The notes beneath the pieces are model-generated. The model worked only from the letters and a program-made list of their open reading frames with translations. It was not told where the DNA came from and made no database searches. 64,000 bases of DNA from Castellaniella sp049651205. Its GTDB lineage: Bacteria; Pseudomonadota; Gammaproteobacteria; Burkholderiales; Burkholderiaceae_B. The translations under genes were made by a program, and so were the position numbers. How positions within the stretch are numbered: the first letter of the stretch is position 1; each line of letters opens with the position of its first letter. This document shows positions 15,899 through 24,749 of this stretch, one piece after another. The DNA lies in contig NZ_JBASBR010000013.1 of assembly GCF_049651205.1 (NCBI RefSeq), positions 1 through 64,000 of the forward strand. Direction: 5' to 3'.

Positions 15899-16963
15899 CT
15901 AGGGCAGAACCGCCACCTGTTGCAGCCCGGTGGTTTCTGGGAAATTGAACATGAGGTTCATGTTTTGTACAGCCTGGCCCGCGGCCCCCTTGACCAGATT
16001 ATCCTGCACCACCAGCACCACCAGGGTGTCGCCGCCTGCAGGCCGATGCACGGCAATGCGCAGCATATTGGAGGCCCGCACCGAGCGTGTCTGAGGCAGG
16101 CTGCCGGCCGGCATGACGTCAACAAAGGGCTCGTCGACGTAACGCTCTTGGTACAGTGCCTGAAAATCCGTCTCGAGGGCGTCGGGCAAAATGCGCAGAT
16201 ACAGAGTGGAGAACATCCCGCGAATCATCGGCACCAGATGGGGCACAAAGGTAAGGCCAACCGGCTGGCCGGCAATGCGGGTAAGGCACTCGGAGATCTC
16301 GGGATGATGCCGGTGCCCGGTAACCCCATAGGCAGCAAAGTTATCGGCGGCTTCAGAAAACAGCGAGCCCACTTGGGTTTTACGGCCGGCGCCCGACACC
16401 CCGGACTTGGAATCGGCAATGATATGGTTCATATCCACCAATGGACGCCCCGCCTGCAACACAGGTGCCAGGCCCAGCAACACCGTTGTGGGATAGCACC
16501 CAGGATTGCCTACGACGCGCGCCTGGCGGATACGATCGCGGTCGAGTTCTGGCAAGCCGTACACGGCATCGCGCAGCACCGTTGGACAACTATGCGGCAT
16601 TTTGTACCACTGCTGAAACGTATCGACATCCTGCAGGCGAAAATCGGCGGCGAGATCGATGACTTTGACATCATGTTGCAGCAATGCCGGGGCTTGCTCC
16701 ATAGCCACGCCATGCGGGGTGGCAAAAAACACCACATCACATTGATCGAGAGCGGCTTCTTCAGGAGTTTGGAAGCACAAACCGACATGGCCGCGCAAGT
16801 TGGGAAACATGTCGGCCACCGGCATACCGGACTCTTTGCGCGAGGTAATGGCGTGCAACTGTACGTTGGGGTGCTGCGACAACAGGCGCAGGAGCTCGAC
16901 CCCGGTATAACCGGTTCCACCGACAATGCCGGCCTTGATGGGTGCTGTGGTGTGTGTGCTCAT
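15899..16963 (-). CDS. argC: N-acetyl-gamma-glutamyl-phosphate reductase
   Basis: NADPH-dependent third step of arginine synthesis. The 354 residues show the Rossmann motif GIVGGTGYTG (12-21) and the catalytic cysteine C156 in GNPGCYPT, followed by the GAGRK segment of the type-1 ArgC family. It functions in the same pathway as argJ (48011-49237). It lies 162 bp downstream of rpsI, with an intrinsic terminator at 17060-17088 between them, so it probably has its own promoter in that gap. Confidence 0.96.
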   Translation of the reverse strand: MSTHTTAPIKAGIVGGTGYTGVELLRLLSQHPNVQLHAITSRKESGMPVADMFPNLRGHVGLCFQTPEEAALDQCDVVFFATPHGVAMEQAPALLQHDVKVIDLAADFRLQDVDTFQQWYKMPHSCPTVLRDAVYGLPELDRDRIRQARVVGNPGCYPTTVLLGLAPVLQAGRPLVDMNHIIADSKSGVSGAGRKTQVGSLFSEAADNFAAYGVTGHRHHPEISECLTRIAGQPVGLTFVPHLVPMIRGMFSTLYLRILPDALETDFQALYQERYVDEPFVDVMPAGSLPQTRSVRASNMLRIAVHRPAGGDTLVVLVVQDNLVKGAAGQAVQNMNLMFNFPETTGLQQVAVLP

Positions 16964-17059
16964 GCGAATGTCCTGTCTGAAAAACGAAAGCCTGCCTGCG
17001 ACATGGCAAAACGCGGCCAGATGTAGGGGGCTACTTAAATTATGACATGTCCCTCAAGC

Positions 17060-17088
17060 AAAAACCCAGGCACACGGCCTGGGTTTTT
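17060..17088 (-). terminator. Intrinsic terminator after rplM-rpsI
   Basis: A 12-bp stem, AAAAACCCAGGC (17060-17071) with GCCTGGGTTTTT (17077-17088), has a five-base loop. On the minus strand it begins 38 bp after the rpsI stop and ends in TTTTTGCTT. It separates the ribosomal operon from argC. Confidence 0.88.
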
Positions 17089-17125
17089 GGGATCGCCGGG
17101 CGCCAGAGACGCCAGGGAAACAAAA

Positions 17126-17518
17126 TCAGCGTTTGCTGAACTGCTTGCGACGACGGGCTTTGTGGAAACCAACCTTTTTACGCTCGACCTCGCGGGCGTC
17201 GCGGGTAACAAATCCAGCTTGTTTCAGCGGGGATTTCAGGGTTTCATCATATTCGATCAGGGCACGGGTAATCCCGTGGCGCACTGCACCTGCCTGGCCG
17301 GATTCGCCACCACCGTGCACATTGACGTGGAAGTCGAAGGACTCGAGGTGGTTGGTGAGCGCCAGAGGCTGACGCACGACCATGCGGCCGGTTTCACGAG
17401 CGAAGTATTCGTCAACGGGGAGACCGTTGACGATGATCTTGCCCGTACCCTTTTTGAGAAACACTCGTGCCACCGAAGTCTTGCGGCGGCCAGTGCCGTA
17501 ATTCCAATTACCGATCAT
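17126..17518 (-). CDS. rpsI: 30S ribosomal protein S9
   Basis: Small-subunit protein whose C-terminal tail reaches toward the P-site tRNA. The 130 residues carry YGTGRRKTSVARV near the N-terminus and the universal basic tail ending KQFSKR. Length is typical. It is 12 bp downstream of rplM in the conserved rplM-rpsI operon and is followed by an intrinsic terminator. Confidence 0.98.
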   Translation of the reverse strand: MIGNWNYGTGRRKTSVARVFLKKGTGKIIVNGLPVDEYFARETGRMVVRQPLALTNHLESFDFHVNVHGGGESGQAGAVRHGITRALIEYDETLKSPLKQAGFVTRDAREVERKKVGFHKARRRKQFSKR

Positions 17519-17530
17519 AGTGGCCTATCC

Positions 17531-17959
17531 TCAGAAGTCCAGGGGTTGCGGCTGCTGAGCAGTATGCGGGTGCTCAGCACCGGCATAGACTTTCAGCTTT
17601 TTAGCCATGGCGTAGCCCAACGGGCCCTTGGGCAGCATGCCTTTGACGGCTTTCTGCAGGGCACGGCCCGGAAAACGCTGCTGCATTTTCTGGAAGTTGG
17701 TTTCGGTGATGCCACCTGGGTACGTAGAGTGACGATAGTAGCGTTTGTCTTGCGCTTTGGCGCCGGTGACAACGATATCGGCAGCATTGATGACGACGAT
17801 GTAATCGCCCGTATCAACGTGCGGCGTGAATTCGGGTTTGTGCTTGCCACGCAGACGGCGTGCGACTTCGCTGGCCACACGGCCGAGGACCTTGCCCTTG
17901 GCGTCGATCACAAACCAGTCACGCTTGACTTCATGCGGCTTGGCCACAAAGGTCTTCAT
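17531..17959 (-). CDS. rplM: 50S ribosomal protein L13
   Basis: Early-assembly large-subunit protein. The ATG at 17959 gives the standard 142 residues, beginning MKTFVAKPHEV and containing KVLGRVASEVARRLRGKHK and KMLPKGPLGY. A longer open frame to 18151 exists, but the extra residues are not L13-like. A sigma70-type promoter at 18114-18142 gives a leader of about 150 bases. In E. coli L13 represses its own operon through the leader; whether that applies here is unknown. Confidence 0.98.
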   Translation of the reverse strand: MKTFVAKPHEVKRDWFVIDAKGKVLGRVASEVARRLRGKHKPEFTPHVDTGDYIVVINAADIVVTGAKAQDKRYYRHSTYPGGITETNFQKMQQRFPGRALQKAVKGMLPKGPLGYAMAKKLKVYAGAEHPHTAQQPQPLDF

Positions 17960-18113
17960 GATGGTGTTCCTGATTAAGAGAAATGAAAAATTTTCGCTTT
18001 TTTGTCTGGGCCTTATTGGCCAGATGCCAGCAAGGATGCCCGCCAGAAACGGTGCATATCTGCAAAGAAACCTGGTGGCCCGTACAAAGGTGAATGCAAA
18101 CGAAAATCCCACC

Positions 18114-18142
18114 ATTGTACACAGCAGCGCGTGCCAGCACAA
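18114..18142 (-). promoter_or_regulatory. Sigma70-type promoter of rplM-rpsI
   Basis: On the minus strand a TTGTGC -35 (18142-18137) and TACAAT -10 (18119-18114) lie 17 bp apart. The predicted start near 18107 is about 148 bases upstream of the rplM ATG. The 273-bp gap also holds the terminator of the TRAP binding-protein gene just upstream of this promoter. Confidence 0.72.
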
Positions 18143-18155
18143 ACCTGGCAAGTAA

Positions 18156-18201
18156 AAAGCCCTCTGGCGGCGAAGCTCGCGCTCGCCGGCCAGAGGGCTT
18201 T
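18156..18201 (-). terminator. Intrinsic terminator after the TRAP binding-protein gene
   Basis: A 13-bp perfect outer stem (18156-18168 with 18189-18201; GCCCTCTGGC/GCCAGAGGGC core) encloses a further 5-bp stem. On the minus strand it starts 32 bp after the stop at 18233 and ends in TTTTTACTT. Confidence 0.9.
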
Positions 18202-18232
18202 GCCACCAGGCGTCTGAGCCCGGCCAGCCAGA

Positions 18233-19333
18233 TTATTTTTTCTGGCGCGCCAGGGCAGCACCCAGGTAGTTATCAAACGAGCCTTCGGCCACACGGAACC
18301 AGGGCACCACGTTATCGCGGAAGGCCATGTAGTTGTCGAAGATTTTCTTGAAGCCCGCGTCTTTGTCGCAGAACTCTTTGTACACCTCAGCAGAGGCTTT
18401 GAAGGAAGCGTCCATGACCTCGCGCGGGAAGCTCTTGAGTACGGCACCACCAGCAATCAGGCGACGCAAAGCATCCGGATTGTTATTGTCGTAGTACTCA
18501 ACTAGGTGGTTGGCGGCTGCCCGCGAGGCTACCTGAATGGCGGCCTGGTAGCTTTTGGGGAGTTCGGCATAGGCCTTGTCGTTGACGTACAGCGACACCT
18601 GGGCAGAGCCTTCCCACCAACCCGGATAGTAGTAATACTTGGCCACTTTCTGGAAGCCGAGTTTCTCGTCGTCGACAGGCCCGACGAATTCAACGGCATC
18701 CAGGGCACCTTTTTCGAGGGCCGGGTAGATATCACCCGTGGCAATTTGCTGAGGCACCACGCCCATGCGCGACAGGACTTCGCCGGCAAAGCCGGCCGTG
18801 CGCATTTTGAGTCCCCTCATGTCCTCGGGTGTTTTGATCTCTTTGCGATACCAGCCGCCCATTTGGGTGCCGGTGTTGCCAAGGGGGAAATTGACGATGC
18901 CTCGGGGCGCGAAGAGCTCGCGCATCAGCTTGAGGCCATCGCCTTCTTGCATCCAGGCGTTCATCTGGCGCACGTTAAGCCCGAAGGGCACTGCGGTATC
19001 AAAGCAAAACGCCGGGTTTTTGCCATAGTAGTAATACGAAGCCGTCTGGCCGCACTCGACAGTGCGGTTACCGACTGCATCCATGACGCCAAAGCCAGGG
19101 ACGAGTTCGCCCACCGGATACAGACGGATATTGAAATTGCCGTCGGTGAGGTCTTTGACCATGCTGCAAAACAGCTGCGCGGTTGAAAACAGGGCAGGCG
19201 TCGCAGACGAATACGTGGACGTCATCTTCCAGTTGAGCTGGGGCGTGGTCTGCGCGATGGCAGGGACTGCGACAGTGGCGGTACCGGCAACAGCACCCAG
19301 CCCGGCCTTTTTGAGAAATGCACGACGCTGCAT
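18233..19333 (-). CDS. TRAP transporter substrate-binding protein (DctP family), Tat-exported
   Basis: Periplasmic solute receptor of 366 residues. The N-terminus has a twin-arginine signal (MQRRAFLKKAGLGAVAG, with cleavage expected after PAIAQ near 28), matching the mannitol/chloroaromatic-type TRAP receptors that are exported folded. The mature part shows the DctP-like LKMRTAGFAGEVLSRMGVVPQQI stretch (about 170-195). The start at 19333 preserves this signal. No DctQ or DctM membrane subunits are adjacent; the neighbours are pmbA (76 bp upstream) and rplM. The ligand is unknown. An alternative would be a receptor for a distant TRAP permease or a two-component sensor. Confidence 0.88.
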   Translation of the reverse strand: MQRRAFLKKAGLGAVAGTATVAVPAIAQTTPQLNWKMTSTYSSATPALFSTAQLFCSMVKDLTDGNFNIRLYPVGELVPGFGVMDAVGNRTVECGQTASYYYYGKNPAFCFDTAVPFGLNVRQMNAWMQEGDGLKLMRELFAPRGIVNFPLGNTGTQMGGWYRKEIKTPEDMRGLKMRTAGFAGEVLSRMGVVPQQIATGDIYPALEKGALDAVEFVGPVDDEKLGFQKVAKYYYYPGWWEGSAQVSLYVNDKAYAELPKSYQAAIQVASRAAANHLVEYYDNNNPDALRRLIAGGAVLKSFPREVMDASFKASAEVYKEFCDKDAGFKKIFDNYMAFRDNVVPWFRVAEGSFDNYLGAALARQKK

Positions 19334-19409
19334 GATGAAAGATCTCCTGTTTGTTATGAGGTGCAGTAACGCTGTGATATTACACTGTGTATCTGCAGCC
19401 GCGTAAGCC

Positions 19410-20780
19410 TTATTGGCCTGCAACCGCCATTTGTTCGATCAGGATGGAACCAGTGGACTTTGCACCGCGCACATGGACATCGGCGCCCACCGCCACCATT
19501 TGCTTGAACATCTCTGCCAGATTGCCGGCGATAGTGATTTCGTGCACGGGATGCTGGATGATACCGTTTTGTACCCAATAGCCAAAGGCGCCGCGCGAAT
19601 AATCACCTGTGACGTAATTGACGCCTTGGCCGATGAGCTCGGTAACCAGCAAGCCTGTGCCCATTTTGTGCAGCATGGCAGCTAGATCATCGCCCACCTG
19701 AGTTGCCCGTGAGCGCAAGCTGAGGTTATGCGAGCCGCCAGCGTTGCCAGTGGTGGCCAGACCAAGCTTGCGTGCCGTGTAGGTGGACAGGAAATAACCC
19801 GTAAGGACGCCTTGATCCACCACCTGACGAGCCTGGGCACGCACGCCTTCGGCGTCAAAGGGGGAGCTGCCCATGGCACCGGGAATATAGGGGTTCTCGA
19901 CCACATCCAGATGATCCGCCAGCACGGGTTTACCCAGACTATCGAGCAAAAAGCTGGCTTTGCGGTACAGGGCGCCACCACTGGTAGCCTGCACCAGGGC
20001 ACCCAGCAGGCCCACTGCAAGCGGCGCTTCGAACAGAACCGGATAACGGCCGGTTTTAAGGCTGCGGGCATGAAGACGGGACAGCGCACGCTGGGCCGCG
20101 TAACGGCCTACCTGAGCAGGTGCGGCAAGATCCTGCGCACGGCGCGCCGAGGTATACCAGTAATCTCGCTGCATACCATCACCCGTGCCGGCAATGGGCG
20201 CAACCGATAGGCTATGCCGCGAATACGGGTAGCCCCCCAGAAAACCACGCGAGTTGCCCAACACAAAATGGCCCTCGGAAGTATCCAGCGATGCACCTTC
20301 GGTATTGGTGATCTGCCCGCTGGTGGAAATCGCGGCGCGCTCGGCCTGAATCGCCATCCTGGCCGCATCGTCCACAGAAATATCCCAGGGATGATGCAAA
20401 TCCAGATCCGGATAATGCGCGGCCAACTGCTCGGCTTCCGGCAAACCGGCGGCGGGATCTTCGGCGGTATGCCGGGCGATATGCCAGGCCGCCTGCACGG
20501 TTTTCTGGATAGCATCGGCAGAAAAATCCGAGGTGGAGGCCGACCCCCGGCGCTGGCCGGCAAAGACCGTAACCGCCAGAGAACGGTCGCGGGTCTGTTC
20601 AATGGTTTCCAGCGTGCGGTGGCGCACTGCCACCGAAAGCCCGCGACTTTCGGAGATTTCGGCGGCAGCATCGGATGCACCCGCCTTTGCCGCACATTGC
20701 AATGCATCGGTAATCAGCTGACGAAACTGTGCCTGCTGGGCGGGAATATCCAGGAATTGATCAGAGGTGGGGGAGTTCAT
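19410..20780 (-). CDS. pmbA: Metalloprotease PmbA/TldE subunit
   Basis: Partner of TldD in the zinc-dependent protease that matures modified peptides such as microcins and degrades unfolded peptides. The 456 residues follow the PmbA layout: an N-terminal alpha/beta domain with SRGLSVAVRHRTLETIE, then a C-terminal half with GALVQATSGGALYRKASFLLD, DGEGVR-like FDAEGVRAQ, and the NYVTGDYSRGAFGYWVQNG block. PmbA lacks the zinc motif HExxxH, as expected for the non-catalytic subunit. The ATG at 20780 is the first with family support. It is divergent from darP, a pairing seen across proteobacteria. Confidence 0.94.
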   Translation of the reverse strand: MNSPTSDQFLDIPAQQAQFRQLITDALQCAAKAGASDAAAEISESRGLSVAVRHRTLETIEQTRDRSLAVTVFAGQRRGSASTSDFSADAIQKTVQAAWHIARHTAEDPAAGLPEAEQLAAHYPDLDLHHPWDISVDDAARMAIQAERAAISTSGQITNTEGASLDTSEGHFVLGNSRGFLGGYPYSRHSLSVAPIAGTGDGMQRDYWYTSARRAQDLAAPAQVGRYAAQRALSRLHARSLKTGRYPVLFEAPLAVGLLGALVQATSGGALYRKASFLLDSLGKPVLADHLDVVENPYIPGAMGSSPFDAEGVRAQARQVVDQGVLTGYFLSTYTARKLGLATTGNAGGSHNLSLRSRATQVGDDLAAMLHKMGTGLLVTELIGQGVNYVTGDYSRGAFGYWVQNGIIQHPVHEITIAGNLAEMFKQMVAVGADVHVRGAKSTGSILIEQMAVAGQ

Positions 20781-20831
20781 ACGCAATCTGCCGGAGTCAG
20801 GACGGTTATCATAGCCAATTGACACCATTTT

Positions 20832-21404
20832 ATGCTTGAACCCATGGTCGAACGCCTTCAGGACGAAGAATCCACCCGCGACGAGCGGCCGCCCAGCAAA
20901 TCCCAGGTTAAGCGCGACCTCCACGCCCTGCTTGATCTCGGACGAGAGCTGATCGAATTACCCGCCGCACGATTGGCCCAGTTGCCGTTGGACGACTCTC
21001 TGCGTGATGCGATTGCCCTGGCACAACGCATCCATGCTCACGAGGGACGGCGGCGACAAACCCATTACGTGGGCAAGTTACTGCGCAATGCCGACGCCAC
21101 AGCCCTGCGACGGCAGCTGGCCGAATGGGCCAACGGATCGCGCGAACAAACACAATCCATGCACCGCCTCGAAGCGCTGCGCGACCGCCTGCTGGAGAGC
21201 GACGAAGCACTGACCGAACTCCTGCAATCGTTTCCGCAGTTGGATATCCAGGCGCTGCGCAACCAGATCCGGGCCGCCCGCAAGGAGGCCAAAGACAACC
21301 TTGCCCGCAACCCCGGCCAAGAGCCTGTCCGAAAGCATTATCGGGCATTGTTCCAGACCCTGAAACAGATCGACTTTGAGGACAAACAAGCCGATGGATA
21401 CTGA
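20832..21404 (+). CDS. darP: Ribosome biogenesis factor DarP (YjgA, DUF615)
   Basis: Associates with late pre-50S particles and assists 23S rRNA peptidyl-transferase-centre maturation. The 190 residues are almost wholly helical and charged, with SKSQVKRDLHALLDLGRELIEL (about 23-44), RRRQTHYVGKLLRN (about 73-86) and a C-terminal RKHYRALFQTLKQ segment, all diagnostic of the DUF615 family. It is divergent from pmbA, with 51 bp between starts. The end overlaps the esterase start by 11 bp. Confidence 0.94.
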   Translation: MLEPMVERLQDEESTRDERPPSKSQVKRDLHALLDLGRELIELPAARLAQLPLDDSLRDAIALAQRIHAHEGRRRQTHYVGKLLRNADATALRRQLAEWANGSREQTQSMHRLEALRDRLLESDEALTELLQSFPQLDIQALRNQIRAARKEAKDNLARNPGQEPVRKHYRALFQTLKQIDFEDKQADGY

Positions 21405-22092
21405 ACTCGAAACCATTGAACGCACCACGGGCGACGAACCTACGCACAGCATCATCTGGCTGCATGGCCTGGGGGCTGATGGCCACGATTTCGCCCCCAT
21501 CGTGCCCGAACTCAGCCACCCCGATCTCCCCGCCATTCGCTACGTGTTTCCGCACGCCCCCGTGCGCCCGGTGACGCTCAACCAAGGCATGCCCATGCGC
21601 GCCTGGTACGACGCCTACGGCGTAAACCGCGACACTCGTGAAGATGTCGACGGTATCCGCGCAATGCGACGCAGCATTAATACACTGATCACGCGCGAAG
21701 CCGAGCGCGGTAGTCCCCGGGAGAACATTATTCTGGCTGGATTCTCGCAAGGCTGCGCCATGGCGCTCTACACCGGGCTACGTCTGGACCATCGCCTGGC
21801 CGGCCTGATTGCCCTATCGGGTTATCTGCCCCTGCGAAACACCACTGCAGCAGAACGCCATCCAGCCAATGCGGATACCCCCGTGTTTATGGCTCATGGC
21901 ACGCAAGATCCGGTGATCCCAATCAGCTTTGCCGAAACCAGCCGCGACTTGCTGCTAAGCCAGAATCAGCCGGTACAGTGGCATACGTATCCGATGCCCC
22001 ACGGGCTGCATCCGCAAGAGATCGACGATATCCGGGCATTTATCTTGAGTGTGTTCAACCCACGCCGCTCGGATGAATCAGGCACAAAATAG
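21394..22092 (+). CDS. Carboxylesterase/phospholipase-type alpha/beta hydrolase
   Basis: A 232-residue serine hydrolase of the acyl-protein-thioesterase-like family. It shows the oxyanion region IIWLHGLGADGHDF (about 17-30), nucleophile elbow GFSQGCAM, the aspartate in AHGTQDPVIP and the histidine in PHGLHPQE. The ATG at 21394 overlaps darP by 11 bp; a TTG at 21376 is possible but less likely. The last nine codons and stop are part of a 41-bp sequence repeated exactly 85 bp downstream. The natural substrate is unknown. Confidence 0.92.
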   Translation: MDTELETIERTTGDEPTHSIIWLHGLGADGHDFAPIVPELSHPDLPAIRYVFPHAPVRPVTLNQGMPMRAWYDAYGVNRDTREDVDGIRAMRRSINTLITREAERGSPRENIILAGFSQGCAMALYTGLRLDHRLAGLIALSGYLPLRNTTAAERHPANADTPVFMAHGTQDPVIPISFAETSRDLLLSQNQPVQWHTYPMPHGLHPQEIDDIRAFILSVFNPRRSDESGTK

Positions 22093-22186
22093 TCCTCAGG
22101 AGGCTTTTATTTCCTCTTGGTTCGTGGCATCCACCTCGCGGCTTGCACGCCGCTCGGATGAATCAGGCACAAAATAGTCCTCAGGA
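22061..22186. repeat. Direct 41-bp repeat duplicating the esterase 3' end
   Basis: Exact 41-bp copies lie at 22061-22101 and 22146-22186, separated by 44 bp. The first includes the last codons (RRSDESGTK) and TAG of the esterase. The second ends where the terminator stem completes, next to the stop of the convergent acetyltransferase gene. Confidence 0.9.
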
Positions 22187-22196
22187 CTATTTTGTG
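22168..22196. terminator. Bidirectional terminator-like hairpin between convergent genes
   Basis: A perfect 13-bp stem CACAAAATAGTCC (22168-22180) / GGACTATTTTGTG (22184-22196) with a TCA loop. It overlaps the stop codon of the minus-strand acetyltransferase gene (22187-22189) and lies 75 bp after the esterase stop. The AT-rich half of the stem can act as the U-rich part in either direction. Confidence 0.65.
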
Positions 22197-24643
22197 TCCA
22201 GATTCATCCAAATTCTCCGCGTTGTGGGGTCTTCTTCGTCGGCATCATTTTGCAGGCCAAGAGACGTCATCAGGCCGATCATCGCGCGGTTGCTGGCTAG
22301 CACGATGCCTTCGATGTAGCGCAAGCCTTGTTGACGGGCCACCTGAAACAGGCTTTGCATGAGCTCGCCACCCAGGCCACGGCGCTGCCAGTCGTCGGCA
22401 ATCACCAAAGCATATTCGGCACCTTGCCCATCGGCATTGCGCAGGTAATGGGCAAAACCCACGATGCGCTCGCGCAAAAGGCCACGGTTTTCGGGGTTAG
22501 GCACCTGCACCGTGGCGACAAACGCCACTTCACGGTCGTAGTCGATGCGCGTATAGCGTGCCAGCATCCGTGGAGTGAGCTCGCGCAACATCGACACAAA
22601 CCGCATGTAGCGGGATTCATCCGACAAGCCGCGAATAAATTCTTGCAACAAGGTTGCATCCTCGGGCCGGATCGGGCGTAACAGCCATTCCTGGCCGTCG
22701 GACATCACCATCGGACGCACCAAACGGCGCGGATAGGGATGGATGGCCATGTGGCGATAGGCCTGGTTTTCGGGCCGCTCACCATCGTAATTGGGGTCAA
22801 TCTCAACGCGGATCTCACCGGCAAAAAGACTGCTGTCATCCCACCACAGAGGATTGACGGACAAGGTTTTGATACCCGGCAGCGCGCTGATGATCTCGGA
22901 GACGCGTTCAAGGGATTCACGTAATTGCTCAAACACCGCAGGCGTTAGTTCGCGTTCGAGGACACGAGACCAAAACTTGCCCCGCTGAATCAACTGGCGC
23001 GCCAGATAATTATTGAGTGGCGGAAGCTCGATCTCACCATAGGGCGAGGCCAGGCGCGCAGGGCGGCCACCAGGGCCAAACTGGATGTAGGGCCCAAAGT
23101 GCTTGTCCTGGCGCACATGGATGGCCATGGGCAGATTCTGGCGGGCCGTCTCGGGCGGCTCGTGATCCTCTACCCGGATGGGCACATGAAAGCAGTCGAG
23201 CAGCCAGCGACAGCTGCCGCTGTCCAGAGCGGTCTTGCCCGACATGATGGCATCGTTGAGTAGTGTGCGGGCTTCGTCCAGACGCGGCGGGCGACTGAGC
23301 ATTTCGGGGGGCAAGGCCTGCTGCGCCAGGGTTTGGTTGTAGTGATAGGACGCCAGAATGGCGTAGGCGTTGGCAGCGGACTCTGGCGTGCGAAACGCCG
23401 GCAAACCGACTGCATCCAGCCGATGGCGCTGAGGGCGCATCGAGGCATCACCCAGAAAACACGAAATAATCGGCTTGCTGGCAGCCTCCGAGACATCTGC
23501 CAGGGTACCGGCTGCCTGATCCATATCAGACAGCGGGTCAGGCGCAATCAATACCAGCACGCCATCCACATTGGGATCCGACACGATCAGATGCAGTGCC
23601 TGCCTCAACCGAACGGGGTCGAGCGGCGCATGGCTGACCACCGGATTGCTGACCGACGCGCCTGGCTCAAGCAAAGCGGCGAGATCACGGCGCGTTTGCG
23701 CACCGAGATCGGCCCGTGCAACCGGTCCATTGGGTGCAATCGCATCGAGCGCCAGGTGCGCCGCCCCATGCCCATTGGAAAACAGCGCAATGTGGCGACC
23801 TCGTTGGTGCTTTGCATGCACCAGCACCTTGAGCGCAGAAAACAGCTGAACAAAGAACCGGATCCGCACAGCTCCGGTACGGCGCAGCAAGGCATCGAAC
23901 ACGGCATCTGCAGCTGCGCTGTCGCCCGCTCCCTGGCGCCCGGCCTTGAGCACAATCACCGGTTTTACACTGGCTGCCGCCATCAAGGCACTGGTGAAAC
24001 GCCGTGAGGAATCGGCTTCTTCGAGATACAGGACAATACTGTCGGAGCGGGGATCCATCGAAAGATACTCGAGAACCTCGGCCACGGTTACGCCGGATGT
24101 GTCTCCCGTGGATACGACAGCAGAAAACCCCAGATGGATGTCTCCTGCCCAATCCAGTACAGCGGCCGCCACCATGCGCGACTGCGCCACCAGCGCTACA
24201 CGGCCCACAGGCGCACCCTTGTCATCCAGCCCGAGGTTGAGACCAAGATGAGGCCGCTGAATGCCCAACGCGCCTGGCCCCAGCACGAGACAGTCGTTCA
24301 TGCGGCCCCAGGCCTGACAATACGTAAGGGTCTCGATGGGATCGGCAGACGGCGTCTCGTGTGGCAGCAAGACCAGCGAGCGCGGCCGGTAGCGGCGCAA
24401 ATCGCCCAAGGCGGCCGGCAGGCGGGCCGGATCGAGGCACAACAAGGCCATATCCAGCCGTTGATCTGGCTGGAGATACTCCAAAGTGGCAGGCAAATGC
24501 CACTGACCGCCGGCGTCTACCGTGACACCCGTAACCCGCCCCCGCAGCAATGGAGGGGGCGCCTGTACAACCGGAAGCTCTCGCGAACTAAGCACGAGCA
24601 AGGAACGCGGCTCGAAGAGAGCTGCCAGGCGATGACGCAACAT
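22187..24643 (-). CDS. Pat/YfiQ-type protein lysine acetyltransferase (NDP-forming acyl-CoA synthetase-like + GNAT)
   Basis: The 818-residue protein has an NDP-forming acyl-CoA-synthetase-like N-terminus (CoA-binding about 1-120; succinyl-CoA-ligase-like part with GFSAVVSTGDTSGVTVAEVLEYL at about 172-194 and ALFSNGHGAAHLALDAI at about 285-301). A partial ATP-grasp region follows (GPYIQFGPGGRPARLASPYGEIELPPLN, about 519-546), then a C-terminal GNAT domain (about 645-810, with the acetyl-CoA loop QRRGLGGELM). E. coli YfiQ/PatZ is longer (about 886 residues), and the IGYPVVLK-type strand and HKSDVGGV-type segment of ATP-grasp are not seen. It probably acetylates metabolic enzymes such as acetyl-CoA synthetase. 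The closest gene name would be patZ/pat; targets are unknown. Confidence 0.87.
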   Translation of the reverse strand: MLRHRLAALFEPRSLLVLSSRELPVVQAPPPLLRGRVTGVTVDAGGQWHLPATLEYLQPDQRLDMALLCLDPARLPAALGDLRRYRPRSLVLLPHETPSADPIETLTYCQAWGRMNDCLVLGPGALGIQRPHLGLNLGLDDKGAPVGRVALVAQSRMVAAAVLDWAGDIHLGFSAVVSTGDTSGVTVAEVLEYLSMDPRSDSIVLYLEEADSSRRFTSALMAAASVKPVIVLKAGRQGAGDSAAADAVFDALLRRTGAVRIRFFVQLFSALKVLVHAKHQRGRHIALFSNGHGAAHLALDAIAPNGPVARADLGAQTRRDLAALLEPGASVSNPVVSHAPLDPVRLRQALHLIVSDPNVDGVLVLIAPDPLSDMDQAAGTLADVSEAASKPIISCFLGDASMRPQRHRLDAVGLPAFRTPESAANAYAILASYHYNQTLAQQALPPEMLSRPPRLDEARTLLNDAIMSGKTALDSGSCRWLLDCFHVPIRVEDHEPPETARQNLPMAIHVRQDKHFGPYIQFGPGGRPARLASPYGEIELPPLNNYLARQLIQRGKFWSRVLERELTPAVFEQLRESLERVSEIISALPGIKTLSVNPLWWDDSSLFAGEIRVEIDPNYDGERPENQAYRHMAIHPYPRRLVRPMVMSDGQEWLLRPIRPEDATLLQEFIRGLSDESRYMRFVSMLRELTPRMLARYTRIDYDREVAFVATVQVPNPENRGLLRERIVGFAHYLRNADGQGAEYALVIADDWQRRGLGGELMQSLFQVARQQGLRYIEGIVLASNRAMIGLMTSLGLQNDADEEDPTTRRIWMNLDTK

Positions 24644-24749
24644 AAAAAGAACCCCGGGCCCCTGAAAAGATCGTGTCCTTTAAAATACACGATTTACCCC
24701 CTGATTCTACAGGGCCTTTGCTTCAAGCCCTATTACCGCCACTGACACC

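Noticed and set aside
15404..17026. Plus-strand open frame of 540 codons
   Set aside because: Antisense to the coiled-coil protein and argC; the product is rich in His/Gln without any family pattern.
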